A DNA stretch of 24,979 bases. Origin: an uncultured Gemella sp. GTDB taxonomy: Bacteria; Bacillota; Bacilli; Staphylococcales; Gemellaceae. Positions 7,742-15,435 of the stretch are shown in pieces. Location: positions 1-24,979 of the forward strand of contig CAMEOL010000002.1 in assembly GCA_945929765.1 (NCBI GenBank), written 5' to 3'. Below the pieces are notes generated by a model. The model was not told the origin of the DNA. It did no database searches and was given only the letters and a program-made list of their open reading frames with translations. Made by a program: the position numbers and the translations under genes. The stretch's first letter is position 1; every line of letters starts with the position of its first letter.

Positions 7742-8497
7742 ATGAAATTAATAAGTTTTAATGTTAATGGTCTTAGAGCAATAGTAGGGAAAAATTTTGT
7801 AGAAGATTTTAAAAATATAGATGCAGATATTTTTTGTTTACAGGAAACAAAAATGCAACAAGGACAGTTAGATTTACAATTTGATGGTTATTATAGTTAT
7901 TTTAATTATGCAGAAAGAAAAGGATATTCAGGAACAGCAATCTATACTAAAAACAAACCTATAAACGTAACCTATGGAATAGGAATAGAAGAATACGATA
8001 CAGAAGGTCGAGTAATAACATTGGAGTACGAAACATATTTTGTTATTACTGTATATACTCCAAACTCAGGAAGTGAACTTAAAAGATTATCTTATAGAAT
8101 GGAATGGGATGACGTTTTTCGTGAATATGTAAATAATTTAAAACAAAAAAAATCTGTAATAATTTGTGGAGATTTAAATGTTGCACATACAGAAATAGAC
8201 TTAAAAAATCCTAAAAATAATACAAAGAATGCAGGATTTACCGTTGAAGAGCGAAACAAATTTACGAGTTTATTAGAAAGTGGTTTTATAGACACTTTTC
8301 GATATTTATATCCAACTTTAGAAGGAGCTTATAGTTGGTGGAGTTATCGTTTTAATGCGAGAAAAAACAATGCAGGTTGGAGAATAGATTATTTTTTAGT
8401 GAGTGAAGATTTAAAAGAAAGAATTACAACTGCAAAAATTTTGACTGAAATATTAGGAAGTGATCATTGTCCAGTAGAATTAAATATAAATTTGTAA
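7742..8497 (+). CDS. exoA: Exonuclease III family AP endonuclease
   Basis: The 251-residue protein belongs to the ExoIII/APE1 family, which cuts DNA 5' of abasic sites in base excision repair. The catalytic set is visible: N7 and N9 in SFNVNG, metal ligand E35 in CLQETK, Y105 in VYTPN, D144/N146 in CGDLNVAH, D216 in GWRIDYF, and D241-H242 in GSDHCPVE. The frame is open from an ATG at 7715, but that start lies across the parS site and lacks a ribosome-binding site; ATG at 7742 follows AAGGAG at ideal spacing and gives the normal MKLISFNVNG N-terminus. It is a single-gene unit ended by a hairpin. Confidence 0.95.
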   Translation: MKLISFNVNGLRAIVGKNFVEDFKNIDADIFCLQETKMQQGQLDLQFDGYYSYFNYAERKGYSGTAIYTKNKPINVTYGIGIEEYDTEGRVITLEYETYFVITVYTPNSGSELKRLSYRMEWDDVFREYVNNLKQKKSVIICGDLNVAHTEIDLKNPKNNTKNAGFTVEERNKFTSLLESGFIDTFRYLYPTLEGAYSWWSYRFNARKNNAGWRIDYFLVSEDLKERITTAKILTEILGSDHCPVELNINL

Positions 8498-8513
8498 TAT
8501 ATGAAAATACTAG

Positions 8514-8548
8514 AAAAATCGAGAGTTAAGTGAACTCGATTTTTTTTA
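8514..8548 (+). terminator. exoA terminator
   Basis: AAAAATCGAG (8514-8523) pairs with CTCGATTTTT (8535-8544), running into eight or more T residues. An inner GAGTT/AACTC pairing is an alternative register. Confidence 0.8.
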
Positions 8549-8577
8549 TTTATAAAAATAGTATTATAGTAAATTTG

Positions 8578-8586
8578 TGTTATAAT
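8578..8586 (+). promoter_or_regulatory. Extended -10 of the two-component operon
   Basis: TGTTATAAT, an extended -10 with a perfect TATAAT, 28 bases before the regulator start. No good -35 is visible 17 bases upstream, which fits an extended -10 promoter. Confidence 0.5.
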
Positions 8587-8613
8587 TTATATAATCGGAG
8601 AAAGGAGTAATTT

Positions 8614-9282
8614 ATGTACAAAATATTAATTGTAGAAGATGACAGTGTAATTGCTCAAAATATAGCAGATTATTTAGAAAAATGGAGTTTTGAAGTAAAG
8701 ATAATAGAAAATTTCGAAAAGGTAGTTTCTGATTTTATAAAATTTCAACCAGACCTAGTGTTAATGGATATAAATTTGCCTTTTTATGATGGGTATTATT
8801 ATTGTGAAGAAATAAGAAAAATAGCAAAAACACCTATTATTTTTATTTCTTCTGCTGGTGACGATATGAATATAGTTATGGCGGTAACGGTAGGAGCAGA
8901 CGATTTTATTGCAAAACCATTTAAGTTAGTAGTTTTAAAAGCAAAAATAGATGCTATACTACGTAGAGTTTATAATTTTAATAGTGAAAATAATTTAATA
9001 GTACATAAAGACGTAATTTTTGATAGTTTGAAAGATACAGTCAAATATCAAGAAAATGTAATAGAATTAACAAAAAATGAGAGTAAAATTTTGTATTTAT
9101 TATTGGAACATAGAGATACTATCGTAACAAGAGATGAATTAATGCGTTCGTTATGGGAAAGTGATCATTTTGTAGATGAGAACACATTATCAGTAAATGT
9201 AAATAGGTTAAGAAAAAAACTTGAACAAATAGGAATAGAAGATTTTATAGTAACAAAAAAAGGACGAGGTTATTTAGTATAA
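8614..9282 (+). CDS. bceR: OmpR-family response regulator of a Bce-type module
   Basis: The 222-residue protein has a receiver domain (1-115) with D9/D10, phosphoacceptor D52 in LMDINLP, S80 and K101 in AKPF. A winged-helix DNA-binding domain (about 128-222) includes TKNESKILYLLLEH and the recognition region ENTLSVNVNRLRKKLE. This size and pattern fit the BceR/GraR group of regulators, which activate ABC transporters that give resistance to cell-wall-active peptides. Its stop overlaps the kinase start by one base (TAATG). The symbol is by family; the nearest relative could equally be named graR, vraR-like or braR. Confidence 0.88.
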   Translation: MYKILIVEDDSVIAQNIADYLEKWSFEVKIIENFEKVVSDFIKFQPDLVLMDINLPFYDGYYYCEEIRKIAKTPIIFISSAGDDMNIVMAVTVGADDFIAKPFKLVVLKAKIDAILRRVYNFNSENNLIVHKDVIFDSLKDTVKYQENVIELTKNESKILYLLLEHRDTIVTRDELMRSLWESDHFVDENTLSVNVNRLRKKLEQIGIEDFIVTKKGRGYLV

Positions 9283-10280
9283 TGATTATAACAAGTTATC
9301 TTAGAAGAAATTTATCGTTACTGGCAACTATATGTATAGTTTTTGCTATTATGATAGGCATTCCTTTTTATTTGTATGAAATAGAAAAAGAAATAATTTT
9401 ATATCCAGGTGGACTAAGTATAGCGATAGTAATTATTTATTTTAGTTTTGATTATATAAAGTATAAAAAAAGATATAACCAAATACAATATTATATTAAT
9501 AATGGCGGGATAGATATTAATAAAATAGACAAACAAAATGACATAATAATATCGAAGTACAAACAAATAATAAATTTATTACAAAAAGAAAATACAAAAA
9601 TAATTGACTCAAACAAAAAAGAACAAGAAGAAATAATAGATTACTATACAATGTGGGTTCATCAAATAAAAACACCTATTGCAGCTTTAAATTTTTTAGT
9701 GGAAAATAGTGAAATAGAAAATAAGCGACAGTTAGAAGTAGAGTTATTTAAAATCGAACAATATGTAGAAATGGTACTGAGTTATTTACGTTTAGATAGT
9801 GAATATAATGACTTTGTTGCAGAAAAATTAAAAATAGATGAAATAATAAAAACGGTTCTAAAAAAATATTCTACGATATTTATAGAGAAAAAAATAACAT
9901 TAGAATACGAAAAAACAGATGTAATAATAATTTCTGATAAAAAATGGTTAGAGTTTTGTATAGAACAAATATTAAGTAATGCTTTAAAGTATAGCAAAAA
10001 TAATGGTAAAATAAAAATAGAATTAACAGAGAATGCTCTTACTATTGAAGATAGAGGTATAGGAATAAAAAAAGATAATTTACCGAGAATTTTTGAAAAA
10101 GGATTTACAGGTTTCAATGGAAGAAGAAATAGAAAATCTAGTGGTCTAGGGTTATATTTAACAAAAAAAGCACTAGATAAATTAGGACAAGCAATTCATA
10201 TTTCCTCGGAAATAAACAATGGAACAAAAGTTGAAATAATTTTCGATAAAAGAAGTGTTGTAAAAAGAGTAGATAACTAG
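9282..10280 (+). CDS. bceS: Intramembrane-sensing histidine kinase, BceS type
   Basis: The 332-residue kinase has two membrane helices at about 10-30 and 41-57 joined by only about ten residues, so it has no real sensor domain. This is the intramembrane-sensing type whose input comes from the partner ABC permease. The phosphoacceptor is H127 in WVHQIKTP. The ATP-binding domain shows the N box N233 (QILSNALKYS), DRGIG (257-261), the F box IFEKGF (270-275) and the GLGL (288-291) G2 box. It is translationally coupled to the regulator and followed by a hairpin terminator. It should be stimulated through the BceB-like permease encoded 1.4 kb downstream. Confidence 0.9.
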   Translation: MIITSYLRRNLSLLATICIVFAIMIGIPFYLYEIEKEIILYPGGLSIAIVIIYFSFDYIKYKKRYNQIQYYINNGGIDINKIDKQNDIIISKYKQIINLLQKENTKIIDSNKKEQEEIIDYYTMWVHQIKTPIAALNFLVENSEIENKRQLEVELFKIEQYVEMVLSYLRLDSEYNDFVAEKLKIDEIIKTVLKKYSTIFIEKKITLEYEKTDVIIISDKKWLEFCIEQILSNALKYSKNNGKIKIELTENALTIEDRGIGIKKDNLPRIFEKGFTGFNGRRNRKSSGLGLYLTKKALDKLGQAIHISSEINNGTKVEIIFDKRSVVKRVDN

Positions 10281-10322
10281 GACAAATCGTGGGTTCTATA
10301 AAATATATTTCATTTTAGAATA

Positions 10323-10369
10323 AAGTTAGGTAACCATTAAAATAAGTGGTTATCTAGCTTATATTTTTT
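10323..10369 (+). terminator. Terminator of the two-component operon
   Basis: AAGTTAGGTAACCA (10323-10336) pairs with TGGTTATCTAGCTT (10347-10360), 14 positions with two G-U type pairs, followed by ATATTTTTT. Confidence 0.75.
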
Positions 10370-10440
10370 GCTTTTATTCAAATGAGGTGAAAAATTTTCT
10401 TACGTGAGGACAACCACTTCAACAGACTAATTAATTTAAC

Positions 10441-10474
10441 TTGAAAAATATTCGGTTGTTAATTTTCATCAACC
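10441..10474 (-). repeat. Degenerate terminator-like repeat, minus orientation
   Basis: Bases 10450-10474 match the reverse complement of the hairpin at 22776-22807 at 23 of 25 positions. On the minus strand it reads GGTTG-loop-CAACC followed by GAATATTTTTC, a weak terminator. What it would terminate is unclear. Confidence 0.5.
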
Positions 10475-10576
10475 ACTACATTTATTATCCAGCTATACTT
10501 TTTATATTAATAAAAACGCCAAAGAAATAAATAAATTACTTGTAAATGTTCTTTGTTTGATATTAGAAAAAAATAG

Positions 10577-10592
10577 TGTTTCTCGTGAAACA
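10577..10592. promoter_or_regulatory. parS-like site (one mismatch)
   Basis: TGTTTCTCGTGAAACA differs from the parS consensus TGTTNCACGTGAAACA only at position 7 (T for A). It lies in non-coding DNA 2.9 kb from the perfect site, where selection for coding cannot explain it. Confidence 0.75.
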
Positions 10593-10832
10593 TAAAAAAG
10601 TTTATACATACAACTATATAATTTGTTATAAATATATACATTATTCATAGTGACAGTATTATGAGTGAAATGTAATTTAAATAGTGTAATACTTATAGTT
10701 TGCATATATAATAAACAATGCAATTATATGTTTATATAAACAAGTATTTAAACAGTAAATAAGTAGTTAAGTTGTATAATTCGAAGCAATAATATAAAAA
10801 TAAAAGGAGTTTTGTTTATTACAAATAAAAAG

Positions 10833-10862
10833 AAATAACCTTACAAAAATGTAAGGTTATTT
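10833..10862. promoter_or_regulatory. Candidate BceR operator in a perfect palindrome
   Basis: A 12-base perfect stem (10833-10844 with 10851-10862) contains TTACA-AAAA-TGTAA (10841-10854), fitting the TNACA-N4-TGTNA inverted repeat reported for BceR-like regulators. It ends about 28 bases before the bceA -35 and about 106 bases before the start codon, a position suited to activation. The same hairpin could act as a weak terminator, but only a short T tract follows. Confidence 0.65.
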
Positions 10863-10881
10863 TATTAATTGTAAGATAAAG

Positions 10882-10911
10882 TTATGGTTTATGAAAAAAA
10901 AACGATATAAA
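10882..10911 (+). promoter_or_regulatory. bceAB promoter
   Basis: TTATGG (10882-10887), 18-base spacer, TATAAA (10906-10911). The poor -35 and long spacer suit an activator-dependent promoter. Confidence 0.5.
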
Positions 10912-10960
10912 ATAGAAGTACAACAAGGAACGTTTCTAAAAAATAAGTAAGGAGATAATT

Positions 10961-11722
10961 ATGTTATTAGAAGTAAAAAATTTAAAAAAAGTTTATACAA
11001 ATAAATTTGGAGGTAACAGTACAGAAGCGTTAAAAAATGTAAATTTTTCTGTTGCAGAAGAAGAATATGTAGCAATTATGGGGGAAAGTGGTAGCGGGAA
11101 AACAACGTTATTAAATATATTAGCAACATTTGATAAGGCTACTAGCGGAGAAGTTACTTTAAAAGGAATAAAATTAGATAATTTAAAAGATAAAGATTTG
11201 GCAACATTTAGAAGAAATAATCTAGGGTTTGTTTTTCAAGATTTTAGTCTACTAGATAATTTTAATGTAAGGGACAATATTTCACTGCCTTTAGTACTAG
11301 CGAATAAAAATGCTAAAGAAATATATAGAAAAACAGAAGAAATAGCAAAACCACTAGGAATAGGAAATTTACTAGAAAAATATCCTTATCAAATTTCAGG
11401 AGGTCAAAAACAAAGAGTAGCTGTAGCACGAGCAATAATAACAAATCCATCTTTAATTTTAGCCGATGAGCCGACAGGAGCATTAGATTCAAAATCAACA
11501 GATCAATTATTAGATGTTTTTGATAATATTAATCGAGCGGGGCATACAATTATAATGGTTACTCACTCGGTCAAAACCGCAAGTAGAGCTAAAAGAGTTC
11601 TGTTTATAAAAGACGGAGTAGTTTTCCACGAAATTCATAAAGGTAATAGTACTACAAATGAAATGTATCAAAAAATCACAGATTCATTAACATTAATTCA
11701 GGCAGGTGAAAGTAATGTTTAG
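10961..11722 (+). CDS. bceA: BceA-type ABC transporter ATPase
   Basis: The 253-residue ATPase belongs to the MacB/LolD-like group that powers FtsX-type permeases. Walker A is GESGSGKTT (41-49), the Q-loop is Q93 in VFQDF, the signature is ISGGQKQR (145-152), Walker B is LILADEPTGALD (165-176) and the switch histidine is H202. Next to a BceB-type permease and a BceRS pair, it is expected to free lipid II-cycle intermediates from, or otherwise detoxify, peptide antibiotics such as bacitracin, nisin or mammalian defensins. The start follows AAGGAG. Its last codons overlap the permease start. The substrate is not predictable from sequence. Confidence 0.93.
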   Translation: MLLEVKNLKKVYTNKFGGNSTEALKNVNFSVAEEEYVAIMGESGSGKTTLLNILATFDKATSGEVTLKGIKLDNLKDKDLATFRRNNLGFVFQDFSLLDNFNVRDNISLPLVLANKNAKEIYRKTEEIAKPLGIGNLLEKYPYQISGGQKQRVAVARAIITNPSLILADEPTGALDSKSTDQLLDVFDNINRAGHTIIMVTHSVKTASRAKRVLFIKDGVVFHEIHKGNSTTNEMYQKITDSLTLIQAGESNV

Positions 11723-13784
11723 TAGATTTTATAGAAATTTTGCTTTAAAAAATATAAAGACAAATAAACAGTTGACATTACCGTATTTTATATCTTCAAC
11801 TTTGGTAATATCGTTATTTTATTTAATGGTTTCTTTGACTTTTAATCCGGAAATAACTAAATTACGAGGTGGAGCAGCGACGCAACAAACGCTCCAATTC
11901 GGAATAGTTATAGTAGCTATATTTACGTCGATATTAATGTTTTATACATATAGTTTTGTAACAAAAAAACGTACTAAAGAATTCGGTTTATATTCGGTTT
12001 TAGGTATGACAAAACGACAAATATCAAGGTTATTATCAGTAGAAACAGTATTTACAGCAATAAGCACAGTTTTTTTAGGTTTACTTTTAGGGGTGATTTT
12101 AGATAAATTAGCATACTTATCATTAATAAAATTAATAGACGGAGAAGTTAAATTAGGGTTTCAATTAAACATAGTAGCCGTTCTAGTAACAATTGGATAT
12201 TTTTTCTTTATATATATGTTAATATATTTAACTACTATGTTTCGTGTAGCTAGATTAAACATAATTTCATTGCTGAAAGAAAGTAACACAGGCGAAAAAG
12301 AGCCTAAAGCACGATGGATATTAGTAATTTTAGGTATAGTATTAATAGGGTATGGATATTATACTGCATTAACAATAAAAACGCCAATAGGCGCATTATC
12401 AAACTTCTTTTATGCGGTTTTAGCAGTAATAATAGGAACATATTTATTATTTATAGCTGTAACCATTTTTGTTTTAAAAATATTAAAAAACAATAAGAAT
12501 TTTTATTATAGAACAAAAAACTTTGTTAGTGTATCTAGTATGTTGTTTAGAATGAAAAGAAATGCAGTAGGATTAGCTAATATATGTATTTTAGCAACAA
12601 TGATTCTAGTAACATTAGGGACAACTAGTAGTCTATATTACGGGAAAGAAGATTTAGTAAAATCAGTATATCCGCGAGAAATAGTATACAATTTTCGAAG
12701 TAGTGTACCTTCGGGAAATGAACAAATAGCAGGAGATGTTCCAGAAAGTGATAAAGAGCTATTTAAAAGCATACTAAACGAAAAAATATCAAAAGAAAAT
12801 ATAAAACAAAAAAATATACTAGAATTCGAATATCTGCCTATTACTGGACTAAAAGAAGAGAATGGAATAAAATTCACAAAAGACACTTCTCTAGTGAAAT
12901 TAAGTAAAGCAGCAACAGCTATAGTTATGACTTTAGAAGATTATAATAAGCATTATAATAAAAATGAAAGTTTAGAAAGTAATGAAATATTGTTTAAGGA
13001 TTATCGCAATACATTGAAACCTACTACATTTAACATAAATGATAGTAAATTTAATGTTAAGAAAATAGTAAATGATATTCCAGAATTAGCTAATTCTGCA
13101 GCAAATGTTACAGATAGTTATTATGTAGTAGTAAAAAACAAAGAAGCTGTAGATGAAATTCGAAAAGAAATAGTGAAAGTTTTTGGACCAGAAAAGGAAG
13201 CATATGGAAACATGGAATATATGTACGCTTTCAATATAAATATAGCAGATAACAAAAAAATAACAGAGGCTCAAATAACTAGTATATCTAATTTGGTTAA
13301 TAGTGTAGTAGACGAATTTCACGAAAAACAAGAAACATCAAAATCGTTTGCTTATGTAGATAACAAATTTGATGGTGCAAAAGAAATAAATAATGTGTTC
13401 GGTACATTCTTCTTTATTGGAATAATAATAAGTTTAGTATTTATAGTAACACAAGTAGTTATTATGTATTACAAGCAAATATCAGAAGGATATGAAGACA
13501 AAGGAAGATTTGGAATAATGCAAAAAGTAGGACTAGAAGATCGTGATATTAATAATTCAATACGTTCACAAATATTAATGATATTTTTTGCTCCATTAAT
13601 AGTATCTGCAATACACGTAACAGTGGCTTATCCATTTATAGAGAAAATATTAAAATTATTCCAATTAAGCAATACATCTGTCTTTATGATAGCTATGTTA
13701 GCAACATTTATTATTTTTTCAATATTTTACGCAGCAGTATACTATCTTACTTCGAAAGTATATTATAAAATAATAAAAGATTAA
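11715..13784 (+). CDS. bceB: BceB-type ABC permease (FtsX family)
   Basis: The roughly 689-residue permease has the Bce layout: one N-terminal helix after MFSRFYRNFALKNIKTNK, a first FtsX core near residues 55-160 (KKRTKEFGLYSVLGMTKRQI), further helices to about 300, a large extracellular domain of about 200 residues (roughly 310-540), and a C-terminal FtsX core with MQKVGLEDRDIN. The big extracellular domain is thought to bind the peptide and inform the kinase. A GTG at 11706 opens the frame, but ATG at 11715 is preferred because AGGTGA lies at good spacing and the family starts near MF-R. It overlaps bceA by 8 bases, a sign of coupling. Followed by a strong terminator. Confidence 0.92.
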   Translation: MFSRFYRNFALKNIKTNKQLTLPYFISSTLVISLFYLMVSLTFNPEITKLRGGAATQQTLQFGIVIVAIFTSILMFYTYSFVTKKRTKEFGLYSVLGMTKRQISRLLSVETVFTAISTVFLGLLLGVILDKLAYLSLIKLIDGEVKLGFQLNIVAVLVTIGYFFFIYMLIYLTTMFRVARLNIISLLKESNTGEKEPKARWILVILGIVLIGYGYYTALTIKTPIGALSNFFYAVLAVIIGTYLLFIAVTIFVLKILKNNKNFYYRTKNFVSVSSMLFRMKRNAVGLANICILATMILVTLGTTSSLYYGKEDLVKSVYPREIVYNFRSSVPSGNEQIAGDVPESDKELFKSILNEKISKENIKQKNILEFEYLPITGLKEENGIKFTKDTSLVKLSKAATAIVMTLEDYNKHYNKNESLESNEILFKDYRNTLKPTTFNINDSKFNVKKIVNDIPELANSAANVTDSYYVVVKNKEAVDEIRKEIVKVFGPEKEAYGNMEYMYAFNINIADNKKITEAQITSISNLVNSVVDEFHEKQETSKSFAYVDNKFDGAKEINNVFGTFFFIGIIISLVFIVTQVVIMYYKQISEGYEDKGRFGIMQKVGLEDRDINNSIRSQILMIFFAPLIVSAIHVTVAYPFIEKILKLFQLSNTSVFMIAMLATFIIFSIFYAAVYYLTSKVYYKIIKD

Positions 13785-13790
13785 AATAAG

Positions 13791-13839
13791 TAACGACTCA
13801 AAACAATATTTAAAATAGAAATTTTGAGTCGTTATTTTT
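13791..13839 (+). terminator. bceAB terminator
   Basis: TAACGACTCAAAA (13791-13803) pairs perfectly with TTTTGAGTCGTTA (13822-13834), followed by TTTTT. The loop is 18 bases. Confidence 0.85.
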
Positions 13840-13951
13840 CATAAAATCATATAAACATAATAATCAATTTAAAAAAATAAAAAATCACAAAAACTAAGAA
13901 AAAGTATAAAAATATTTCATGAAATAAAAACAAAAAATATTAGAAAAATTT

Positions 13952-13980
13952 TTGAAAATAAAAGTAAATATTGATATAAT
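13952..13980 (+). promoter_or_regulatory. Promoter of the fabK-like gene
   Basis: TTGAAA (13952-13957), 17-base spacer, TATAAT (13975-13980) with TGA just before it (extended -10). This is among the best sigma-A-type promoters in the window. Confidence 0.75.
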
Positions 13981-14007
13981 AGAAGAAGAATAATTAGGAG
14001 GGATAAT

Positions 14008-14940
14008 ATGAAATCAATAAAAGATTTATTCAACATTAAATATCCATTGTTACAAGGAGGAATGACGAAAATAGCAGATCATAAGTTGGTTAGTGCTGTA
14101 TCGAATGCAGGAGCATTAGGTATTTTGGCATCAGCAGGGCTAGATGCAGAAGAGTTAAGAAAGGAAATAAAATTAACAAAACAACTAACAGATAAACCAT
14201 TCGCAGTAAATTTAATGCTTATGAGCAAAAACATACCTGAGCTTATAGAAGTTATAATAGAAGAAAACATTAAAATTGTAACAACAGGAGCAGGAACGCC
14301 GAAACCTTATATGCGAATTTTGAAAGAACATGGAATTAAGGTTGTTGCAGTAATACCAAATGTTAAAGTTGCTAAAAAGATGGAAGAATTAGGTGTTGAT
14401 GCAGTAGTTGCAGAAGGTACAGAATCAGGTGGTCACGTAGGAGAAACTACGACATTAACATTAATACCGCAAGTGGTAGATGAAGTAAATATACCTGTTA
14501 TTGCAGCAGGGGGAATTGCAGATGGACGAGGGATAGCAGCAGCATTTATTCTTGGAGCTCAAGGGGTACAATTAGGAACATTGTTTCTAGCAACAGAAGA
14601 ATGTTTAGTCCCAGATGCTTTCAAAAAAGCTCTAATAGACGCAAGCGATACTTCTACTGTGGTGGTAGGTCGTCAAAAAGGAATACCATTCCGTAGTATA
14701 AAAAATGACTTAATAAGTAAATATTATGAATTAGAACAAATAAATTATACCAAAGAAGAGTTAGATAAACTAAAAAATATAGGGATAGAAAATGCTATAA
14801 CTAATGGAGATGTCGAAAATGGAATATTAATGGTAGGACAAATCACCGGGCTAATAAAAAAAGTAAAACCTGTAAAAGAAGTTATAGAAGAAATATTTAA
14901 AGAAGCTAATAACATTTTAGTGAATACAGAAGAAATTTAG
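14008..14940 (+). CDS. fabK: FabK-type enoyl-ACP reductase II / nitronate monooxygenase family
   Basis: The 310-residue FMN protein has the TIM-barrel pattern of the family: YPLLQGGM near 12-19, VTTGAGTP (91-98), the catalytic-histidine motif GTESGGHVG (137-145, H143), VIAAGGIADGRG (164-175) and GVQLGTLF (186-193) for FMN phosphate binding. The C-terminal GDVENGILMVGQITGLI closely resembles Streptococcus FabK, which reduces enoyl-ACP in fatty-acid elongation, more than typical nitronate monooxygenases. It stands alone with its own promoter and terminator, away from any fatty-acid cluster, so a nitronate monooxygenase or other oxidoreductase role stays possible. The start follows TAGGAGGG. Confidence 0.8.
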   Translation: MKSIKDLFNIKYPLLQGGMTKIADHKLVSAVSNAGALGILASAGLDAEELRKEIKLTKQLTDKPFAVNLMLMSKNIPELIEVIIEENIKIVTTGAGTPKPYMRILKEHGIKVVAVIPNVKVAKKMEELGVDAVVAEGTESGGHVGETTTLTLIPQVVDEVNIPVIAAGGIADGRGIAAAFILGAQGVQLGTLFLATEECLVPDAFKKALIDASDTSTVVVGRQKGIPFRSIKNDLISKYYELEQINYTKEELDKLKNIGIENAITNGDVENGILMVGQITGLIKKVKPVKEVIEEIFKEANNILVNTEEI

Positions 14941-14942
14941 AA

Positions 14943-14981
14943 AAAAACAAGAATGTTTCACAAGAAACATTCTTGTTTTTT
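14943..14981 (+). terminator. Terminator of the fabK-like gene
   Basis: A perfect 17-base stem (14943-14959 with 14964-14980) with loop ACAA and a T-rich 3' arm. Its tip, TGTTTCACAAGAAACA, is 14/16 identical to parS, differing only at the two central bases. Confidence 0.9.
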
Positions 14982-15330
14982 ATTATATAAGGTATAAAAT
15001 AAAAATATACGACGGTATTTAATAAATAAGGGATGGTTAAGCAAAGAGGTTAATATATTAATAATATTTAATTATTTTATATTGTGGTTTTTTGAAAAAA
15101 TTAATAATCACTAGGAAACGTGGTGATAAAAAAAGAAAAAATTATTACATTATCCTTATGAGGTGCATAACAAGAAAAATATTTAATTTTGCATTACAAT
15201 TTCTATGTTAGCAATTTATATAATTTTTTGTATAAGTAAGTAGGAGTGTTATGTTATCGATCTACATTCTTTATAAATATAACGAATACTTTTGTAGAAA
15301 TAGTTTAAACTAGAGATATAAAAATGATAC
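14982..15330. other. Non-coding region before mntH; no gene seen
   Basis: About 350 bases of AT-rich DNA with stop codons in all frames. No RNA fold that I recognise, in particular no convincing yybP-ykoY manganese riboswitch. A CTAGAG/CTCTAG inverted repeat (15310-15315, 15335-15340) reaches into the mntH promoter. Confidence 0.5.
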
Positions 15331-15359
15331 TTTACTCTAGAAATAAGATGGTGTATAAT
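15331..15359 (+). promoter_or_regulatory. mntH promoter
   Basis: TTTACT (15331-15336), 17-base spacer, TATAAT (15354-15359). Expected transcription start is near 15366. Confidence 0.6.
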
Positions 15360-15374
15360 AACCAATATACATTA

Positions 15375-15390
15375 TTTTCCCTTAGGAAAC
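15375..15390. promoter_or_regulatory. Candidate metal-responsive operator (MntR type) at mntH
   Basis: TTTTCCCTTAGGAAAC contains the palindrome TTTCC-CTTA-GGAAA (15376-15389), placed 10 to 24 bases after the predicted start, where a repressor would block transcription. The left arm can also pair with TAAGGGAAA (15400-15408). Assignment to MntR is inferred from the transporter it precedes. Confidence 0.5.
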
Positions 15391-15435
15391 AAAAATAAAT
15401 AAGGGAAACTATAATTCTAAAGAGAGGGAAAATCA

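Larger units (their letters stand above)
10281..10960. other. 680-base non-coding spacer splitting the Bce module
   Basis: No convincing protein gene. The longest open frame is an unsupported minus-strand one of about 73 codons at 10502-10723. Listed separately are the kinase terminator (10323-10369), a minus-strand terminator-like repeat (10441-10474), a parS-like site (10577-10592), a palindromic candidate operator (10833-10862) and the bceA promoter. A TATAAT at 10775-10780 lies about 55 bases upstream of the palindrome and could start a short transcript of roughly 75 bases ending there. Confidence 0.6.

Noticed and set aside
10502..10723. Minus-strand frame of 73 codons in the Bce spacer
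   Set aside because: No convincing ribosome-binding site or family resemblance. It spans the parS-like site, and stop-free stretches of this size occur by chance.
10812..10838. Short leader peptide (TTG start, eight codons) before the Bce palindrome
   Set aside because: The spacing from GGAG to TTG is only two to three bases, and the peptide has no regulatory codon pattern.
14954..14969. parS-like TGTTTCACAAGAAACA as a true ParB site
   Set aside because: The central CACGTG is broken at both middle bases and the sequence is fully explained as a terminator stem-loop. I mention it only as a possible weak or decayed site.
14982..15435. Manganese riboswitch (yybP-ykoY) upstream of mntH
   Set aside because: I could not find the conserved loop sequences or a multi-stem junction. 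Only a simple hairpin with an operator-like palindrome is visible.
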